From Isoperla grammatica (lineage: Eukaryota > Arthropoda > Insecta > Plecoptera > Perlodidae): DNA of 64,000 nt. Shown in pieces: positions 33,427 through 45,514 of this stretch (positions are counted from its first letter, which is position 1; every line of letters starts with the position of its first letter). The position numbers were made by a program, and so were the translations under genes. The notes beneath the pieces were generated by a model. It did no database searches and was not told the DNA's origin. It worked only from the letters and a program-made list of their open reading frames with translations. The stretch covers positions 628,947 through 692,946 of the forward strand of contig OX246747.1 in assembly GCA_945910005.1 (NCBI GenBank), written 5' to 3'.

Positions 33427-35788
33427 TAAAACAACGCATCCCCAGTCCCAGCCGGCTGTATTAGAACATAAGGTCGTAGGCTACCCCTAACAGAGCTGAA
33501 TCAAGCATCCCCAGTCCCAGCCGGCTGTATTAGAACATAAGGTCGTAGACTACCCCTAACAGAGCTAAAACAACGCATCCCCAGTCCCAGCCGGCTGTAT
33601 TAGAACATAAGGTCGTAGACTACCCCTAACAGAGCTAAAACAACGCATCCCCAGCCCCAGCCGGCTGTATTAGAACATAAGGTCGTAGACTACCCCTAAC
33701 AGAGCTAAAACAACGCATCCCCAGTCCCAGCCGGCTGTATTAGAACATAAGGTCGTAGACTACCCCTAACAGAGCTGAATCAAGCATCCCCAGTCCCAGC
33801 CGGCTGTATTAGAACATAAGGTCGTAGACTACCCCTAACAGAGCTGAATCAAGCATCCCCAGTCCCAGCCGGCTGTATTAGAACATAAGGTCGTAGACTA
33901 CCCCTAACAGAGCTGAATCAAGCATCCCCAGTCCCAGCCGGCTGTATTAGAACATAAGGTCGTAGACTACCCCTAACAGAGCTGAATCAAGCATCCCCAG
34001 TCCCAGCCGGCTGTATTAGAACATAAGGTCGTAGACTACCCCTAACAGAGCTGAATCAAGCATCCCCAGTCCCAGCCGGCTGTATTAGAACATAAGGTCG
34101 TAGACTACCCCTAACAGAGCTGAATCAAGCATCCCCAGTCCCAGCCGGCTGTATTAGAACATAAGGTCGTAGACTACCCCTAACAGAGCTGAATCAAGCA
34201 TCCCCAGTCCCAGCCGGCTGTATTAGAACATAAGGTCGTAGACTACCCCTAACAGAGCTGAATCAAGCATCCCCAGTCCCAGCCGGCTGTATTAGAACAT
34301 AAGGTCGTAGACTACCCCTAACAGAGCTGAATCAAGCTAAAACAACGCATCCCCAGTCCCAGCCGGCTGTATTAGAACATAAGGTCGTAGGCTACCCCTA
34401 ACAGAGCTGAATCAAGCATCCCCAGTCCCAGCCGGCTGTATTAGAACATAAGGTCGTAGGCTACCCCTAACAGAGCTGAATCAAGCATCCCCAGTCCCAG
34501 CCGGCTGTATTAGAACATAAGGTCGTAGACTACCCCTAACAGAGCTGAATCAAGCATCCCCAGTCCCAGCCGGCTGTATTAGAACATAAGGTCGTAGACT
34601 ACCCCTAACAGAGCTGAATCAAGCATCCCCAGTCCCAGCCGGCTGTATTAGAACATAAGACCGTAGACTACCCCTAACAGAGCTGAATCAAGCATCCCCA
34701 GTCCCAGCCGGCTGTATTAGAACATAAGGTCGTAGACTACCCCTAACAGAGCTGAATCAAGCATCCCCAGTCCCAGCCGGCTGTATTAGAACATAAGGTC
34801 GTAGACTACCCCTAACAGAGCTGAATCAAGCATCCCCAGTCCCAGCCGGCTGTATTAGAACATAAGGTCGTAGGCTACCCCTAACAGAGCTGAATCAAGC
34901 ATCCCCAGCCCCAGCCGGCTGTATTAGAACATAAGGTCGTAGGCTACCCCTAACAGAGCTGAATCAAGCATCCCCAGCCCCAGCCGGCTGTATTAGAACA
35001 TAAGGTCGTAGACTACCCCTAACAGAGCTAAAACAACGCATCCCCAGTCCCAGCCGGCTGTATTAGAACATACGGTCGTAGACTACCCCTAACAGAGCTG
35101 AATCAAGCATCCCCAGCCCCAGCCGGCTGTATTAGAACATAAGGTCGTAGGCTACCCCTAACAGAGCTGAATCAAGCATCCCCAGTCCCAGCCGGCTGTA
35201 TTAGAACATAAGGTCGTAGGCTACCCCTAACAGAGCTGAATCAAGCATCCCCAGTCCCAGCCGGCTGTATTAGAACATAAGGTCGTAGACTACCCCTAAC
35301 AGAGCTGAATCAAGCATCCCCAGTCCCAGCCGGCTGTATTAGAACATAAGGTCGTAGACTACCCCTAACAGAGCTGAATCAAGCATCCCCAGTCCCAGCC
35401 GGCTGTATTAGAACATAAGGTCGTAGACTACCCCTAACAGAGCTAAAACAACGCATCCCCAGTCCCAGCCGGCTGTATTAGAACATACGGTCGTAGACTA
35501 CCCCTAACAGAGCTGAATCAAGCATCCCCAGTCCCAGCCGGCTGTATTAGAACATAAGGTCGTAGACTACCCCTAACAGAGCTGAATCAAGCATCCCCAG
35601 TCCCAGCCGGCTGTATTAGAACATAAGGTCGTAGACTACCCCTAACAGAGCTGAATCAAGCATCCCCAGTCCCAGCCGGCTGTATTAGAACATAAGGTCG
35701 TAGACTACCCCTAACAGAGCTGAATCAAGCATCCCCAGTCCCAGCCGGCTGTATTAGAACATAAGGTCGTAGACTACCCCTAACAGAG
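33427..35788. repeat. 69/70-bp minisatellite array (about 34 copies)
   Basis: A common 60-bp block (GCATCCCCAGTCCCAGCCGG to CCCCTAACAGAG) is joined by one of two linkers, CTGAATCAA (69-bp unit) or CTAAAACAAC (70-bp unit). At 34327-34347 both linkers lie in series, an unequal-exchange junction. A rare variant ACATACGG occurs twice, 415 bp apart (35071 and 35486), marking a six-unit block duplication. Confidence 0.96.
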
Positions 35789-36150
35789 CACCACGCTACG
35801 TTGGGCAACTTGATGTATCGTTATCACCGACTGAACAGTAACGGAACACGGGACGGGTTTCTGTTCATGACTAAAGGTTAAATATAATAATGTACTAGTA
35901 TCAAAAGTTTGTAATGTTTTCACCCACCAAACAAGTTGGTTCTTAATTGTCCCGAACATCTGTTGTTCTAGGACGGAAGTAGCGCTAGTACAACGCGGGG
36001 ATTAAATGATAATACCAACGATTTCTCCGCATGAGATAACTCATCATATCGGCCTGTGTTTGATGAGCAGCACTAGGGAGGGGGGTACACGTCAATCATC
36101 CCCCGGTGGAGTCTCAGCCAACGTCCAAGTCAGAGCATCAATACACTAAC
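35789..36150. other. Spacer starting with an element X-like fragment
   Basis: Immediately after the array, CTACGTTGGGCAACTTG (35795-35811) resembles the TTACGTTGGGC motif of element X. No supported gene. Confidence 0.4.
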
Positions 36151-36516
36151 CAGGGCTTCTCTAACTATAGTCGCGACCCCGCAAGGAATCAAAATGGGGT
36201 CGCGAGCTTATGAAAAACGAAATTAAGGTGTAAATAGAATCGAACTTCGGAAAAAATGTATAAAAAGAAAAGATGTATATAGAAAAGTTGAAAAAAAAGA
36301 GCCTCAGCAGGAAACTTCCTTACTCTTGAATCTGCTTATAAAAGTGTCAACACAGAGCGAAGCGGATCGCTGCAAGTATCGGCTGACAAGCGACCATCTA
36401 CTTCAGTGTGTGTATGAACTATGAACTACGCAGATAAGGCCCGATATAAGACGGGGTCGCGAGATTGCTTACCTACAACATTTGGGGTCGCGGGCTAAAA
36501 AGTTTGAGGAGACCTG
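36151..36516. mobile_element. hAT-like MITE (366 bp)
   Basis: The left end is CAGGGCTTCTCTAACTATAG then TCGCGACCCC. The reverse complement of the right end is CAGGTCTCCTCAAACTTTTT then AGCCCGCGACCCC. Such CAGGG-TTCTCAAAC termini are typical of hAT elements. GGGTCGCG motifs also occur internally. The flanking octamers (ACACTAAC and ACTAAACG) match only partly, so the target duplication has decayed or the ends are off by a base. No transposase is present. Confidence 0.65.
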
Positions 36517-36552
36517 ACTAAACGGTCCACTCAAATATCAACATGTGCACAT

Positions 36553-37759
36553 CAGCTACACTACCTTGTTGTCAGCTGCACTACCTTGTTGTCAGCTGCA
36601 CTACCTTGTTGTCAGCTACACTACCTTGTTGTCAGCTGCACTACCTTGTTACACTACCTTGTTGTCAGCTGCACTACCTTGTTGTCAGCTGCACTACCTT
36701 GTTGTCAGCTACACTACCTTGTTGTCAGCTGCACTACCTTGTTGTCAGCTGCACTACCTTGTTGTCAGCTACACTACCTTGTTGTCAGCTGCACTACCTT
36801 GTTACACTACCTTGTTGTCGGCTACACTACCTTGTTGTCAGCTGCACTACCTTGTTGTCAGCTGCACTACCTTGTTGTCAGCTGCACTACCTTGTTGTCA
36901 GCTGCACTACCTTGTTGTCAGCTACACTACCTTGTTGTCAGCTGCACTACCTTGTTGTCAGCTGCACTACCTTGTTGTCAGCTGCACTACCTTGTTGTCA
37001 GCTACACTACCTTGTTGTCAGCTGCACTACCTTGTTGTCAGCTGCACTACCTTGTTGTCAGCTACACTACCTTGTTGTCAGCTACACTACCTTGTTGTCA
37101 GCTGCACTACCTTGTTGTCAGCTACACTACCTTGTTGTCAGCTGCACTACCTTGTTGTCAGCTGCACTACCTTGTTGTCAGCTGCACTACCTTGTTGTCA
37201 GCTGCACTACCTTGTTGTCAGCTACACTACCTTGTTGTCAGCTGCACTACCTTGTTGTCAGCTGCACTACCTTGTTGTCAGCTGCACTACCTTGTTGTCA
37301 GCTACACTACCTTGTTGTCAGCTGCACTACCTTGTTGTCAGCTGCACTACCTTGTTGTCAGCTGCACTACCTTGTTGTCAGCTACACTACCTTGTTGTCA
37401 GCTACACTACCTTGTTGTCAGCTGCACTACCTTGTTGTCAGCTACACTACCTTGTTGTCAGCTGCACTACCTTGTTGTCAGCTACACTACCTTGTTGTCA
37501 GCTACACTACCTTGTTGTCAGCTACACTACCTTGTTGTCAGCTACACTACCTTGTTGTCAGCTACACTACCTTGTTGTCAGCTGCACTACCTTGTTGTCA
37601 GCTGCACTACCTTGTTGTCAGCTGCACTACCTTGTTGTCAGCTACACTACCTTGTTGTCAGCTACACTACCTTGTTGTCAGCTGCACTACCTTGTTGTCA
37701 GCTGCACTACCTTGTTGTCAGCTACACTACCTTGTTGTCAGCTACACTACCTTGTTGTC
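36553..37759. repeat. 20-bp minisatellite array (about 60 copies)
   Basis: The unit is AGCTRCACTACCTTGTTGTC, with R as G (CAGCTG) or A (CAGCTA) varying along the array. Two truncated 15-bp joints (CCTTGTTACACTACC) lie at about 36650 and 36803. The three long plus-strand frames here are the same repeat peptide in rotation and are not considered genes. Confidence 0.96.
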
Positions 37760-39883
37760 TGATATTATCAGTACAATACCGCTGCAGAGAACAAGATGGA
37801 GATGGGACAAGATCTATGACGTAGCCCCCTTGCAAGTTAACGCGACGAGACTATACTTATGTCTGTCTGTCTGATATTATCAGTACAATACCGCTGCAGA
37901 GAACAAGATGGAGATGGGACAAGATCTATGACGTAGCCCCCTTGCAAGTTAACGCGACGAGACTATACTTATGTCTGTCTGTCTGATATTATCAGTACAA
38001 TACCGCTGCAGAGAACAAGATGGAGATGGGGCAAGATCTATGACGTAGCCCCCTTGCAAGTTAACGCGACGAGACTATACTTATGTCTGTCTGTCTGATA
38101 TTATCAGTACAATACCGCTGCAGAGAACAAGATGGAGATGGGGCAAGATCTATGACGTAGCCCCCTTGCAAGTTAACGCGACGAGACTATACTTATGTCT
38201 GTCTGTCTGATATTATCAGTACAATACCGCTGCAGAGAACAAGATGGAGATGGGGCAAGATCTATGACGTAGCCCCCTTGCAAGTTACGCGACGAGACTA
38301 TACTTATGTCTGTCTGTCTGATATTATCAGTACAATACCGCTGCAGAGAACAAGATGGAGATGGGGCAAGATCTATGACGTAGCCCCCTTGCAAGTTAAC
38401 GCGACGAGACTATACTTATGTCTGTCTGTCTGATATTATCAGTACAATACCGCTGCAGAGAACAAGATGGAGATGGGGCAAGATCTATGACGTAGCCCCC
38501 TTGCAAGTTAACGCGACGAGACTATACTTATGTCTGTCTGTCTGATATTATCAGTACAATACCGCTGCAGAGAACAAGATGGAGATGGGGCAAGATCTAT
38601 GACGTAGCCCCCTTGCAAGTTAACGCGACGAGACTATACTTATGTCTGTCTGTCTGATATTATCAGTACAATACCGCTGCAGAGAACAAGATGGAGATGG
38701 GGCAAGATCTATGACGTAGCCCCCTTGCAAGTTAACGCGACGAGACTATACTTATGTCTGTCTGTCTGATATTATCAGTACAATACCGCTGCAGAGAACA
38801 AGATGGAGATGGGACAAGATCTATGACGTAGCCCCCTTGCAAGTTAACGCGACGAGACTATACTTATGTCTGTCTGTCTGATATTATCAGTACAATACCG
38901 CTGCAGAGAACAAGATGGAGATGGGGCAAGATCTATGACGTAGCCCCCTTGCAAGTTAACGCGACGAGACTATACTTATGTCTGTCTGTCTGATATTATC
39001 AGTACAATACCGCTGCAGAGAACAAGATGGAGATGGGACAAGATCTATGACGTAGCCCCCTTGCAAGTTAACGCGACGAGACTATACTTATGTCTGTCTG
39101 TCTGATATTATCAGTACAATACCGCTGCAGAGAACAAGATGGAGATGGGGCAAGATCTATGACGTAGCCCCCTTGCAAGTTAACGCGACGAGACTATACT
39201 TATGTCTGTCTGTCTGATATTATCAGTACAATACCGCTGCAGAGAACAAGATGGAGATGGGGCAAGATCTATGACGTAGCCCCCTTGCAAGTTAACGCGA
39301 CGAGACTATACTTATGTCTGTCTGTCTGATATTATCAGTACAATACCGCTGCAGAGAACAAGATGGAGATGGGGCAAGATCTATGACGTAGCCCCCTTGC
39401 AAGTTAACGCGACGAGACTATACTTATGTCTGTCTGTCTGATATTATCAGTACAATACCGCTGCAGAGAACAAGATGGAGATGGGGCAAGATCTATGACG
39501 TAGCCCCCTTGCAAGTTAACGCGACGAGACTATACTTATGTCTGTCTGTCTGATATTATCAGTACAATACCGCTGCAGAGAACAAGATGGAGATGGGGCA
39601 AGATCTATGACGTAGCCCCCTTGCAAGTTAACGCGACGAGACTATACTTATGTCTGTCTGTCTGATATTATCAGTACAATACCGCTGCAGAGAACAAGAT
39701 GGAGATGGGGCAAGATCTATGACGTAGCCCCCTTGCAAGTTAACGCGACGAGACTATACTTATGTCTGTCTGTCTGATATTATCAGTACAATACCGCTGC
39801 AGAGAACAAGATGGAGATGGGGCAAGATCTATGACGTAGCCCCCTTGCAAGTTAACGCGACGAGACTATACTTATGTCTGTCT
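37760..39883. repeat. 112-bp minisatellite array (19 copies)
   Basis: The unit starts GATATTATCAGTACAATACC (37761, 37873, 37985 and so on) and ends in a TGTCTGTCTGTC microsatellite stub. It contains TATGACGTAGC, a CRE-like core. Copies are nearly identical apart from GGGACAAG/GGGGCAAG and one single-base deletion (38285). It joins the 20-bp array with no spacer. Confidence 0.97.
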
Positions 39884-40236
39884 TGCAAAGTTATACCGAG
39901 TTTGTGTGTCAAGCTCCTAATAAAATGATAATGATAATTGTTCGTCCGTCGCGAGTGACCTTGAAGACGTCAACAGACTGCTGCGCCCCCAAAACACAGT
40001 GCACACTCTACGTAAAGCAACGAGGCTAATCGAGACGCCTACCTGCTGGTCAACGAAGGCTTGTTGGTTCAACATGTAGTGTAATGCAGAGTCGTCGACT
40101 GGCCTCTTCATAATCGCATTCAATACAGCTCACAAAGAATCCTTACCTGGAACAACAGAGATCAACACACGTTACTACTTTATTTTTTTGTGAATGTACA
40201 TTCTGTTGCAAATAAAGGCTTAATAATAATATTAAT
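39884..40236. other. Unassigned spacer
   Basis: Single-copy-looking sequence with no supported gene. AATAAA occurs at 40211-40216, but no transcript can be inferred. Confidence 0.5.
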
Positions 40237-40957
40237 ATCCCTCTAGGCCACGCCCCCCAGGACACCGCCCAACATTACGTCACAACAAGTGTGTAGCTCT
40301 ACAAGCCACGTTGCAGGTAGATTAACACATATAGTCACGTGACTTAAGGGGATCCCTCTAGGCCACGCCCCCCAGGACACCGCCCAACATTACGTCACAA
40401 CAAGTGTGTAGCTCTACAAGCCACGTTGCAGGTAGATTAACACATATAGTCACGTGACTTAAGGGGATCCCTCTAGGCCACGCCCCCCAGGACACCGCCC
40501 AACATCACGTCACAACAAGTGTGTAGCTCTACAAGCCACGTTGCAGGTAGATTAACACATATAGTCACGTGACTTAAGGGAATCCCTCTAGGCCACGGCC
40601 CCCAGGACACCGCCCAACATTACGTCACAACAAGTGTGTAGCTCTACAAGCCACGTTGCAGGTAGATTAACACATATAGTCACGTGACTTAAGGGGATCC
40701 CTCTAGGCCACGCCCCCCAGGACACCGCCCAACATCACGTCACAACAAGTGTGTAGCTCTACATCCCACGTTGCAGGTAGATTAACACATATAGTCACGT
40801 GACTTAAGGGAATCCCTCTAGGCCACGCCCCCAAGGACACCGCCCAACATTACGTCACAACAAGTGTGTAGCTCTTCAAGCCACGTTGCAGGTAGATTAA
40901 CACATAAAGCCACGTGACTTAAGGGAATCCCTCTAGGCCACGCCCCCAAGGACATTA
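40237..40957. repeat. 115-bp tandem array (about 6 copies)
   Basis: The unit starts ATCCCTCTAGGCCACGCCCC, with starts at 40237 and 40352 (period 115). Each full unit carries ATTACGTCACA (CRE-like) and the 12-bp palindrome AGTCACGTGACT (E-box core). The last unit is diverged (AAGCCACGTGACTT). Confidence 0.95.
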
Positions 40958-41293
40958 CACACGAAGTGAATCGTAAACACAGCACTTTGTACTAAATGTC
41001 TCGCAAAATGTGCACCGAGTAATGTAATTTACTTGCGGAAACACTTGATAACGACCATCTTCCCAGTGCCAGAACCACGCTGGTACAATGTTATCAGGTA
41101 AGGGCCCTGTTCCTGAGAGTTGCTCGCTATGGTATCTACGTTTCAAACCGTAGCCAAAGTAGAAAAATGACGGCGCACAGCCGACTTCCGGGGTAGTTTA
41201 CGTTATGTACCGTAATTCGACCAAAACACAATGGTTAACTATGAAAATAAAAATCAAACGACCAGTTTGGTCGGACCGGACTCAATTACGGCA

Positions 41294-41445
41294 CACTGCT
41301 TTACCGGCAAAAGTAGATACATTAGTATTACCGTACGCACCCTTAGTGGTACGTACACTGCTTTACCAGCAGATGTAGATACATTACGGTACGCACCCTT
41401 AGTGGTAGGTACACTGCTTTACCGGCAGATGTAGATACAGTAACA
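41294..41445. repeat. 56-62 bp repeat (3 copies)
   Basis: CACTGCTTTACCRGCA recurs at 41294, 41356 and 41412 together with GTAGATACA and GTACGCACCCTTAGTGGT. Copies are imperfect. Confidence 0.85.
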
Positions 41446-41796
41446 CAGTTACTATAATAAGTCCATGATTAAACAAAGCTAAAGAGAAGAGAACGCTACT
41501 ACACACAGCTGTTCACTCCCTGCGATCAGTTTAATTGCTTTTCTTATTAACTCGCCGCGATCTCGCTGCCATAATGTCTGTCTGGCTAGGATAAATATTA
41601 TCCCAGGTGTAACAAGCAAACACGACATCGCACTGGGAGCCGGCCGGCCTGCGTAGGTTGAACCTAATATACTAATATTGGGCTCCCCTGCCCGGTCTTA
41701 TATTCAATGAGATTTAGGGCCAGATACATGTTGATTGCTATGGAGTTTCTTCTTATGGAAAATAACATGTAATAAGACACTTCGATAGCAACCTAG
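41446..41796. other. Unassigned spacer
   Basis: Nothing supportable as a gene or named repeat. Confidence 0.5.
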
Positions 41797-41992
41797 TAGT
41801 GTAGTATAGTGTAGTGTAGTGTCATGTAGTGTAGTGTAGTGTAGTGGTGTGTAGTGTAGTGTAGTGTAGTGTAGTGTAGTGTAGTGTAGTGTAGTGTAGT
41901 GTAGTGTAGTGTAGTGTAGTGTAGTGTAGTGGTGTGTAGTGTAGTGTAGTGTAGTGTAGTGTAGTGTAGTGTAGTGTAGTCTAGTCTAGTAG
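41797..41992. repeat. (TAGTG)n microsatellite
   Basis: A pentamer run of about 37 copies with a few interruptions (CATG, GGTG). Confidence 0.95.
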
Positions 41993-41999
41993 TAGCGAT

Positions 42000-42290
42000 G
42001 GGTATAATATACCAGCCCCAACGTAGTATTCGCCTACCGACCTCAGCTCCGTATCTATACACGCTGTTTCAACGAACATCATGGCGTTGTTTCGCAAGCG
42101 AGTACAAACAAGCCTCATTAGTCACGTCCGCGTGTTGAGATGTCCAGGTATCCAACCTAGGTTGTAAACTATTCCCCGTGGACCTGTTTGTTCCCAGTAG
42201 ATGAGAGGAACTTAGAGAAGAAGGAAATGAAGGCGGGACTGTTGGACTATTGGACTAGGCAATGTCTTAAGCATGAGACTGTGAGGAGAG
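42000..42290 (+). mobile_element. Copy of interspersed element X
   Basis: It includes ACACGCTGTTTCAACGAAC (42060-42078), TGGCGTTGTTT, CATTAGTCACG and a downstream segment (CAGGTATCCAACC, GACCTGTTTG, AGAAGAAGGAAATGAA, TGTCTTAAGCAT). These parallel the copy at 62146-62375 in order. Upstream, CCAGCCCCAACGTAGTA (about 42012-42028) resembles the reverse complement of the other element X motif. It directly follows the TAGTG microsatellite. Confidence 0.55.
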
Positions 42291-42660
42291 GAGAGCAATT
42301 TTTTTAATTTATAAACAATGCAAAGTTGTGTAAGTTATTAGTCTAAAAAAGTGGGTCTTAAATTACCCGAGGTGTTGGCTCGTAACATTTTAACATACAA
42401 AACATAATAGTACGGCTGTGAATAAAACAGATATATTTGAGCCCTGTTCCTGCGACGTGGGGAACCTGTGAAATAGAATGAATGTAGAATGATTAGCCTC
42501 AGCTATAACTAGCCTGCCATGGAGTGTGGGTAGGGCAACGAGACTGCATGGGCACATAATAATGAAGCTATCTCGTTCACTTACAGACGCGCTAGTTTCA
42601 TTCAATAATATGCGTATGACGAATAATAGCACTCCGCCCTTTATCGCCTGGCCGGGCCCA
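42291..42660. other. Unassigned spacer
   Basis: AT-rich, no supported gene. Confidence 0.5.
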
Positions 42661-43044
42661 CCCAGGACACAGGACACAGGGCACAGGGCACAGGACACAG
42701 GGCACAGGGCACAGGACACAGGGCACAGGACACAGGACACAGGACACAGGGCACAGGACACAGGACACAGGGCACAAGACACAGGACACAGGACACAGGA
42801 CACAGGACACAGGACACAGGACACAGGACACAGGGCACAGGGCACAGGACACAGGGCACAGGACACAGGGCACAGGACACAGGGCACAGGACACAGGACA
42901 CAGGACACAGGACACAGGACACAGGACACAGACACAGGACACAGACACAGACACAGGACACAGGGCACAGGACACAGGACCAGGGCACAGGACACAGGAC
43001 ACAGGACACAGGACACAGGACACAGGACACAGGACACAGGACAC
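42661..43044. repeat. 7-bp repeat (ACACAGG/GCACAGG)n
   Basis: About 54 copies of a heptamer with one G/A position, plus a few 6-bp units near 42930-42955 and a GGACCAGGG break near 42979. Long frames on both strands follow from the simple repeat. Confidence 0.95.
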
Positions 43045-43531
43045 GACGCACAGCGCGTTAAGCTCAATATATTATATATCAATCAATCTATCCATTTATC
43101 TGCCCATCCATCAATCAGTGCATTAGAGATAATAGCATCAAGTAGAGAACACGCCCGTCAACGAGTCACATTATGACAATTAACTCGTTTAACAAAATAA
43201 AGCTCAATATTAGTTCCAGTGGCGAACGAAAAAAACTATGGGCCATTATATTTTCGCCATCTTTGAGCTTCCGGCCGCCATTTCAACCATACTATTCGTA
43301 ATGTCAATCATTTTGCCGGGTTACATTGAGCACAGCCATCTTGAACGTCAATCCGTGACGCGTCGAGAAGGCTGTGCATTGAGGAAGCAGTATGGTCGCC
43401 CAAGAGTTCAGCGCCCACTAAACTGCGCATATATAACCTATTAAAAAGAACTGTTTGCGATTGTTCACTCTTGCAATTTCGAAAATACCAAAACATTGGA
43501 ATAAATGATGATGATTATTTATTGCTTAAAG
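43045..43531. other. Unassigned spacer
   Basis: It contains a short imprecise ATCAATC/ATCCATC stretch (about 43078-43118). No supported gene. Confidence 0.5.
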
Positions 43532-43614
43532 CAGTGGCGGCTCCTGCGTGAGCAAGTGAGCAAGTGAGCAAGTGAGCAAGTGAGCAAGTGAGCAAGTGAG
43601 CAAGTGAGCAAAGT
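43532..43614. repeat. hAT-like terminal motif followed by an 8-bp repeat
   Basis: CAGTGGCGGCTCCTGCGTGA (43532-43551) resembles the end of the hAT MITE at 49823. It runs into about 8 copies of GAGCAAGT. A matching right end was not found. Confidence 0.6.
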
Positions 43615-44315
43615 GAGGCCGAGTCTCACCAAGGAATCTCGTCATGTTTTCATGTTTCTATATTACAGACATGGGATGACAACATCATGTTTTGTTACAC
43701 GCATCATCAGTAGAATTGCCTCAGAGCCGCAACTGTTCGAGGTTATATCAGACGTCGGGGAGTGATTGGAGGGAAGGACCTTAGTTCGTCGCCTCTTACG
43801 ACTGGCAGAGCTGTCATCTACCAAATTCTACCCCGGGCCCAGACGGGGACGTCAGTAGTGACAACATTAAAATATATATTCCCCCGCTGAAAATCAGTTT
43901 CATTATCTGGGTGGGTAGACTTTAAATGTGAATTTATTTTATTTATTTATTTAAATAAATAATTACATTAAGAAAGAAATCCATGTTTTTTGTTTTAAAA
44001 CCGTAACACTAAACCCCTTCGGACATTACCCCAGGAATTACGAGTAAAGTGCACACATAACATTACGCAACAAGTATCCGCTTTCCTTTGAGCCCAACAG
44101 CCTTTACGACGTCTTCCGCTTCTCCGAACAGACCCATAAAAATATTACCGATACCATCAAAGAGGCGACGAGACCAATAACTGTTAACGGTTTAGACCGT
44201 CCGTCTTTACGGCGACAGCAAACACAAGGGAACACAACATCATGTGTCGTAAATCATATCTTTACGGTCAAGACAAGCGAGCGCTTTACGAGGGGTCACA
44301 CAATACGACGACTGT
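43615..44315. other. Unassigned spacer
   Basis: No supported gene. It has a short ATTTATTTATTT tract at about 43933-43955. Confidence 0.5.
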
Positions 44316-44319
44316 GTGA

Positions 44320-45455
44320 CTACTCGCTCCTCGCTACTCTCTACTCGCTACTCTCTACTCTCTACTCTCTGCTCTCTGCTCTCTACTCTCTACTCTCAGC
44401 TCTCTGCTCTCTGCTCTCTACTCGCTACTCTCTACTCTCTACTCTCTACTCGCTACTCTCTGCTCTCTGCTCTCTGCTCTCTACTCTCTGCTCTCTACTC
44501 TCTACTCGCTACTCGCTACTCGCTACTTGCTACTCGCTACTCGCTACTCTCTGCTCTCTGCTCTCTACTCACTACTCGCTACTCGCTACTCTCTACTCGC
44601 TACTCGCTACTCGCTACTCGCTACTCGCTACTCGCTACTCTGATCTCTCTACTCGCTACTCGCTACTCGCTACTCGCTACTCGCTACTCTCTACTCGCTA
44701 CTCTCTACTCTCTACTCTCTGCTCTCTACTCTCTACTCGCTACTCGCTACTTGCTACTCGCTACTCGCTACTCGCTACTCGCTACTCGCTACTCTCTGCT
44801 CTCTGCTCTCTACTCTCTGCTCTCTACTCTCTACTCGCTACTCGCTACTCGCTACTTGCTACTCGCTACTCGCTACTCGCTACTCTCTGCTCTCTGCTCT
44901 CTACTCACTACTCGCTACTCTCTACTCGCTACTCGCTACTCGCTACTCGCTACTCGCTACTCGCTACTCTGATCTCTCTACTCGCTACTCGCTACTCGCT
45001 ACTCGCTACTCTCTACTCGCTACTCTCTACTCTCTGCTCTCTACTCTCTACTCTCTGCTCTCTGCTCTCTACTCTCTACTCTCTGCTCTCTGCTCTCTGC
45101 TCTCTGCTCTCTACTCTCTGCTCTCTGCTCTCTACTTTCTACTTTCTACTCTCTGCTCTCTGCTCTCTACTCTCTGCTCTTTACTTTCTACTCTCTGCTC
45201 TCTGCTCTCTACTCTCTGCTCTCTGCTCTCTACTCTCTGCTCTCTACTCTCTACTCTCTACTTTCTACTCTCTGCTTTCTACTCTCTGCTCTCTACTCTC
45301 TACTCTCTGCTCTCTGCTCTCTACTCTCTGCTCTCTACTCTCTACTTTCTACTCTCTGCTCTCTACTCTCTGCTCTCTGCTCTCTGCTCTCTACTCTCTA
45401 CTTTCTACTCTCTGCTCTCTACTCGCTACTCTCTGCTTTCTACTCTCTCTCTCTA
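44320..45455. repeat. 7-bp pyrimidine-rich repeat (about 160 copies)
   Basis: Heptamers of the form YTACTCG, CTACTCT and CTGCTCT repeat for more than 1.1 kb. An interruption CTGATCTCTCTACTCG occurs twice, 329 bp (47 heptamers) apart (TGATCTCTCT at 44641 and 44970), so a large block was duplicated. The left half is rich in CTACTCG, the right half in CTGCTCT and CTACTTT. Confidence 0.95.
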
Positions 45456-45514
45456 GTGTTGCACGTGTGATGTTGAGTGTCGCACGTGTTATTTTGAGTG
45501 TTGCACGTGTGAGG
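45456..45514. repeat. 21-bp repeat (about 3 copies)
   Basis: GTGTTGCACGTGTGATGTTGA and two imperfect copies, each with GCACGTGT. Confidence 0.85.

Noticed and set aside
36543..37874. Three 400+ codon frames rich in Cys/Leu/Thr
   Set aside because: The 20-bp repeat cycles through frames; all three carry the same peptide.
42526..43176. 216-codon frame and antisense frames
   Set aside because: Translation of a heptamer repeat; all frames open by composition.
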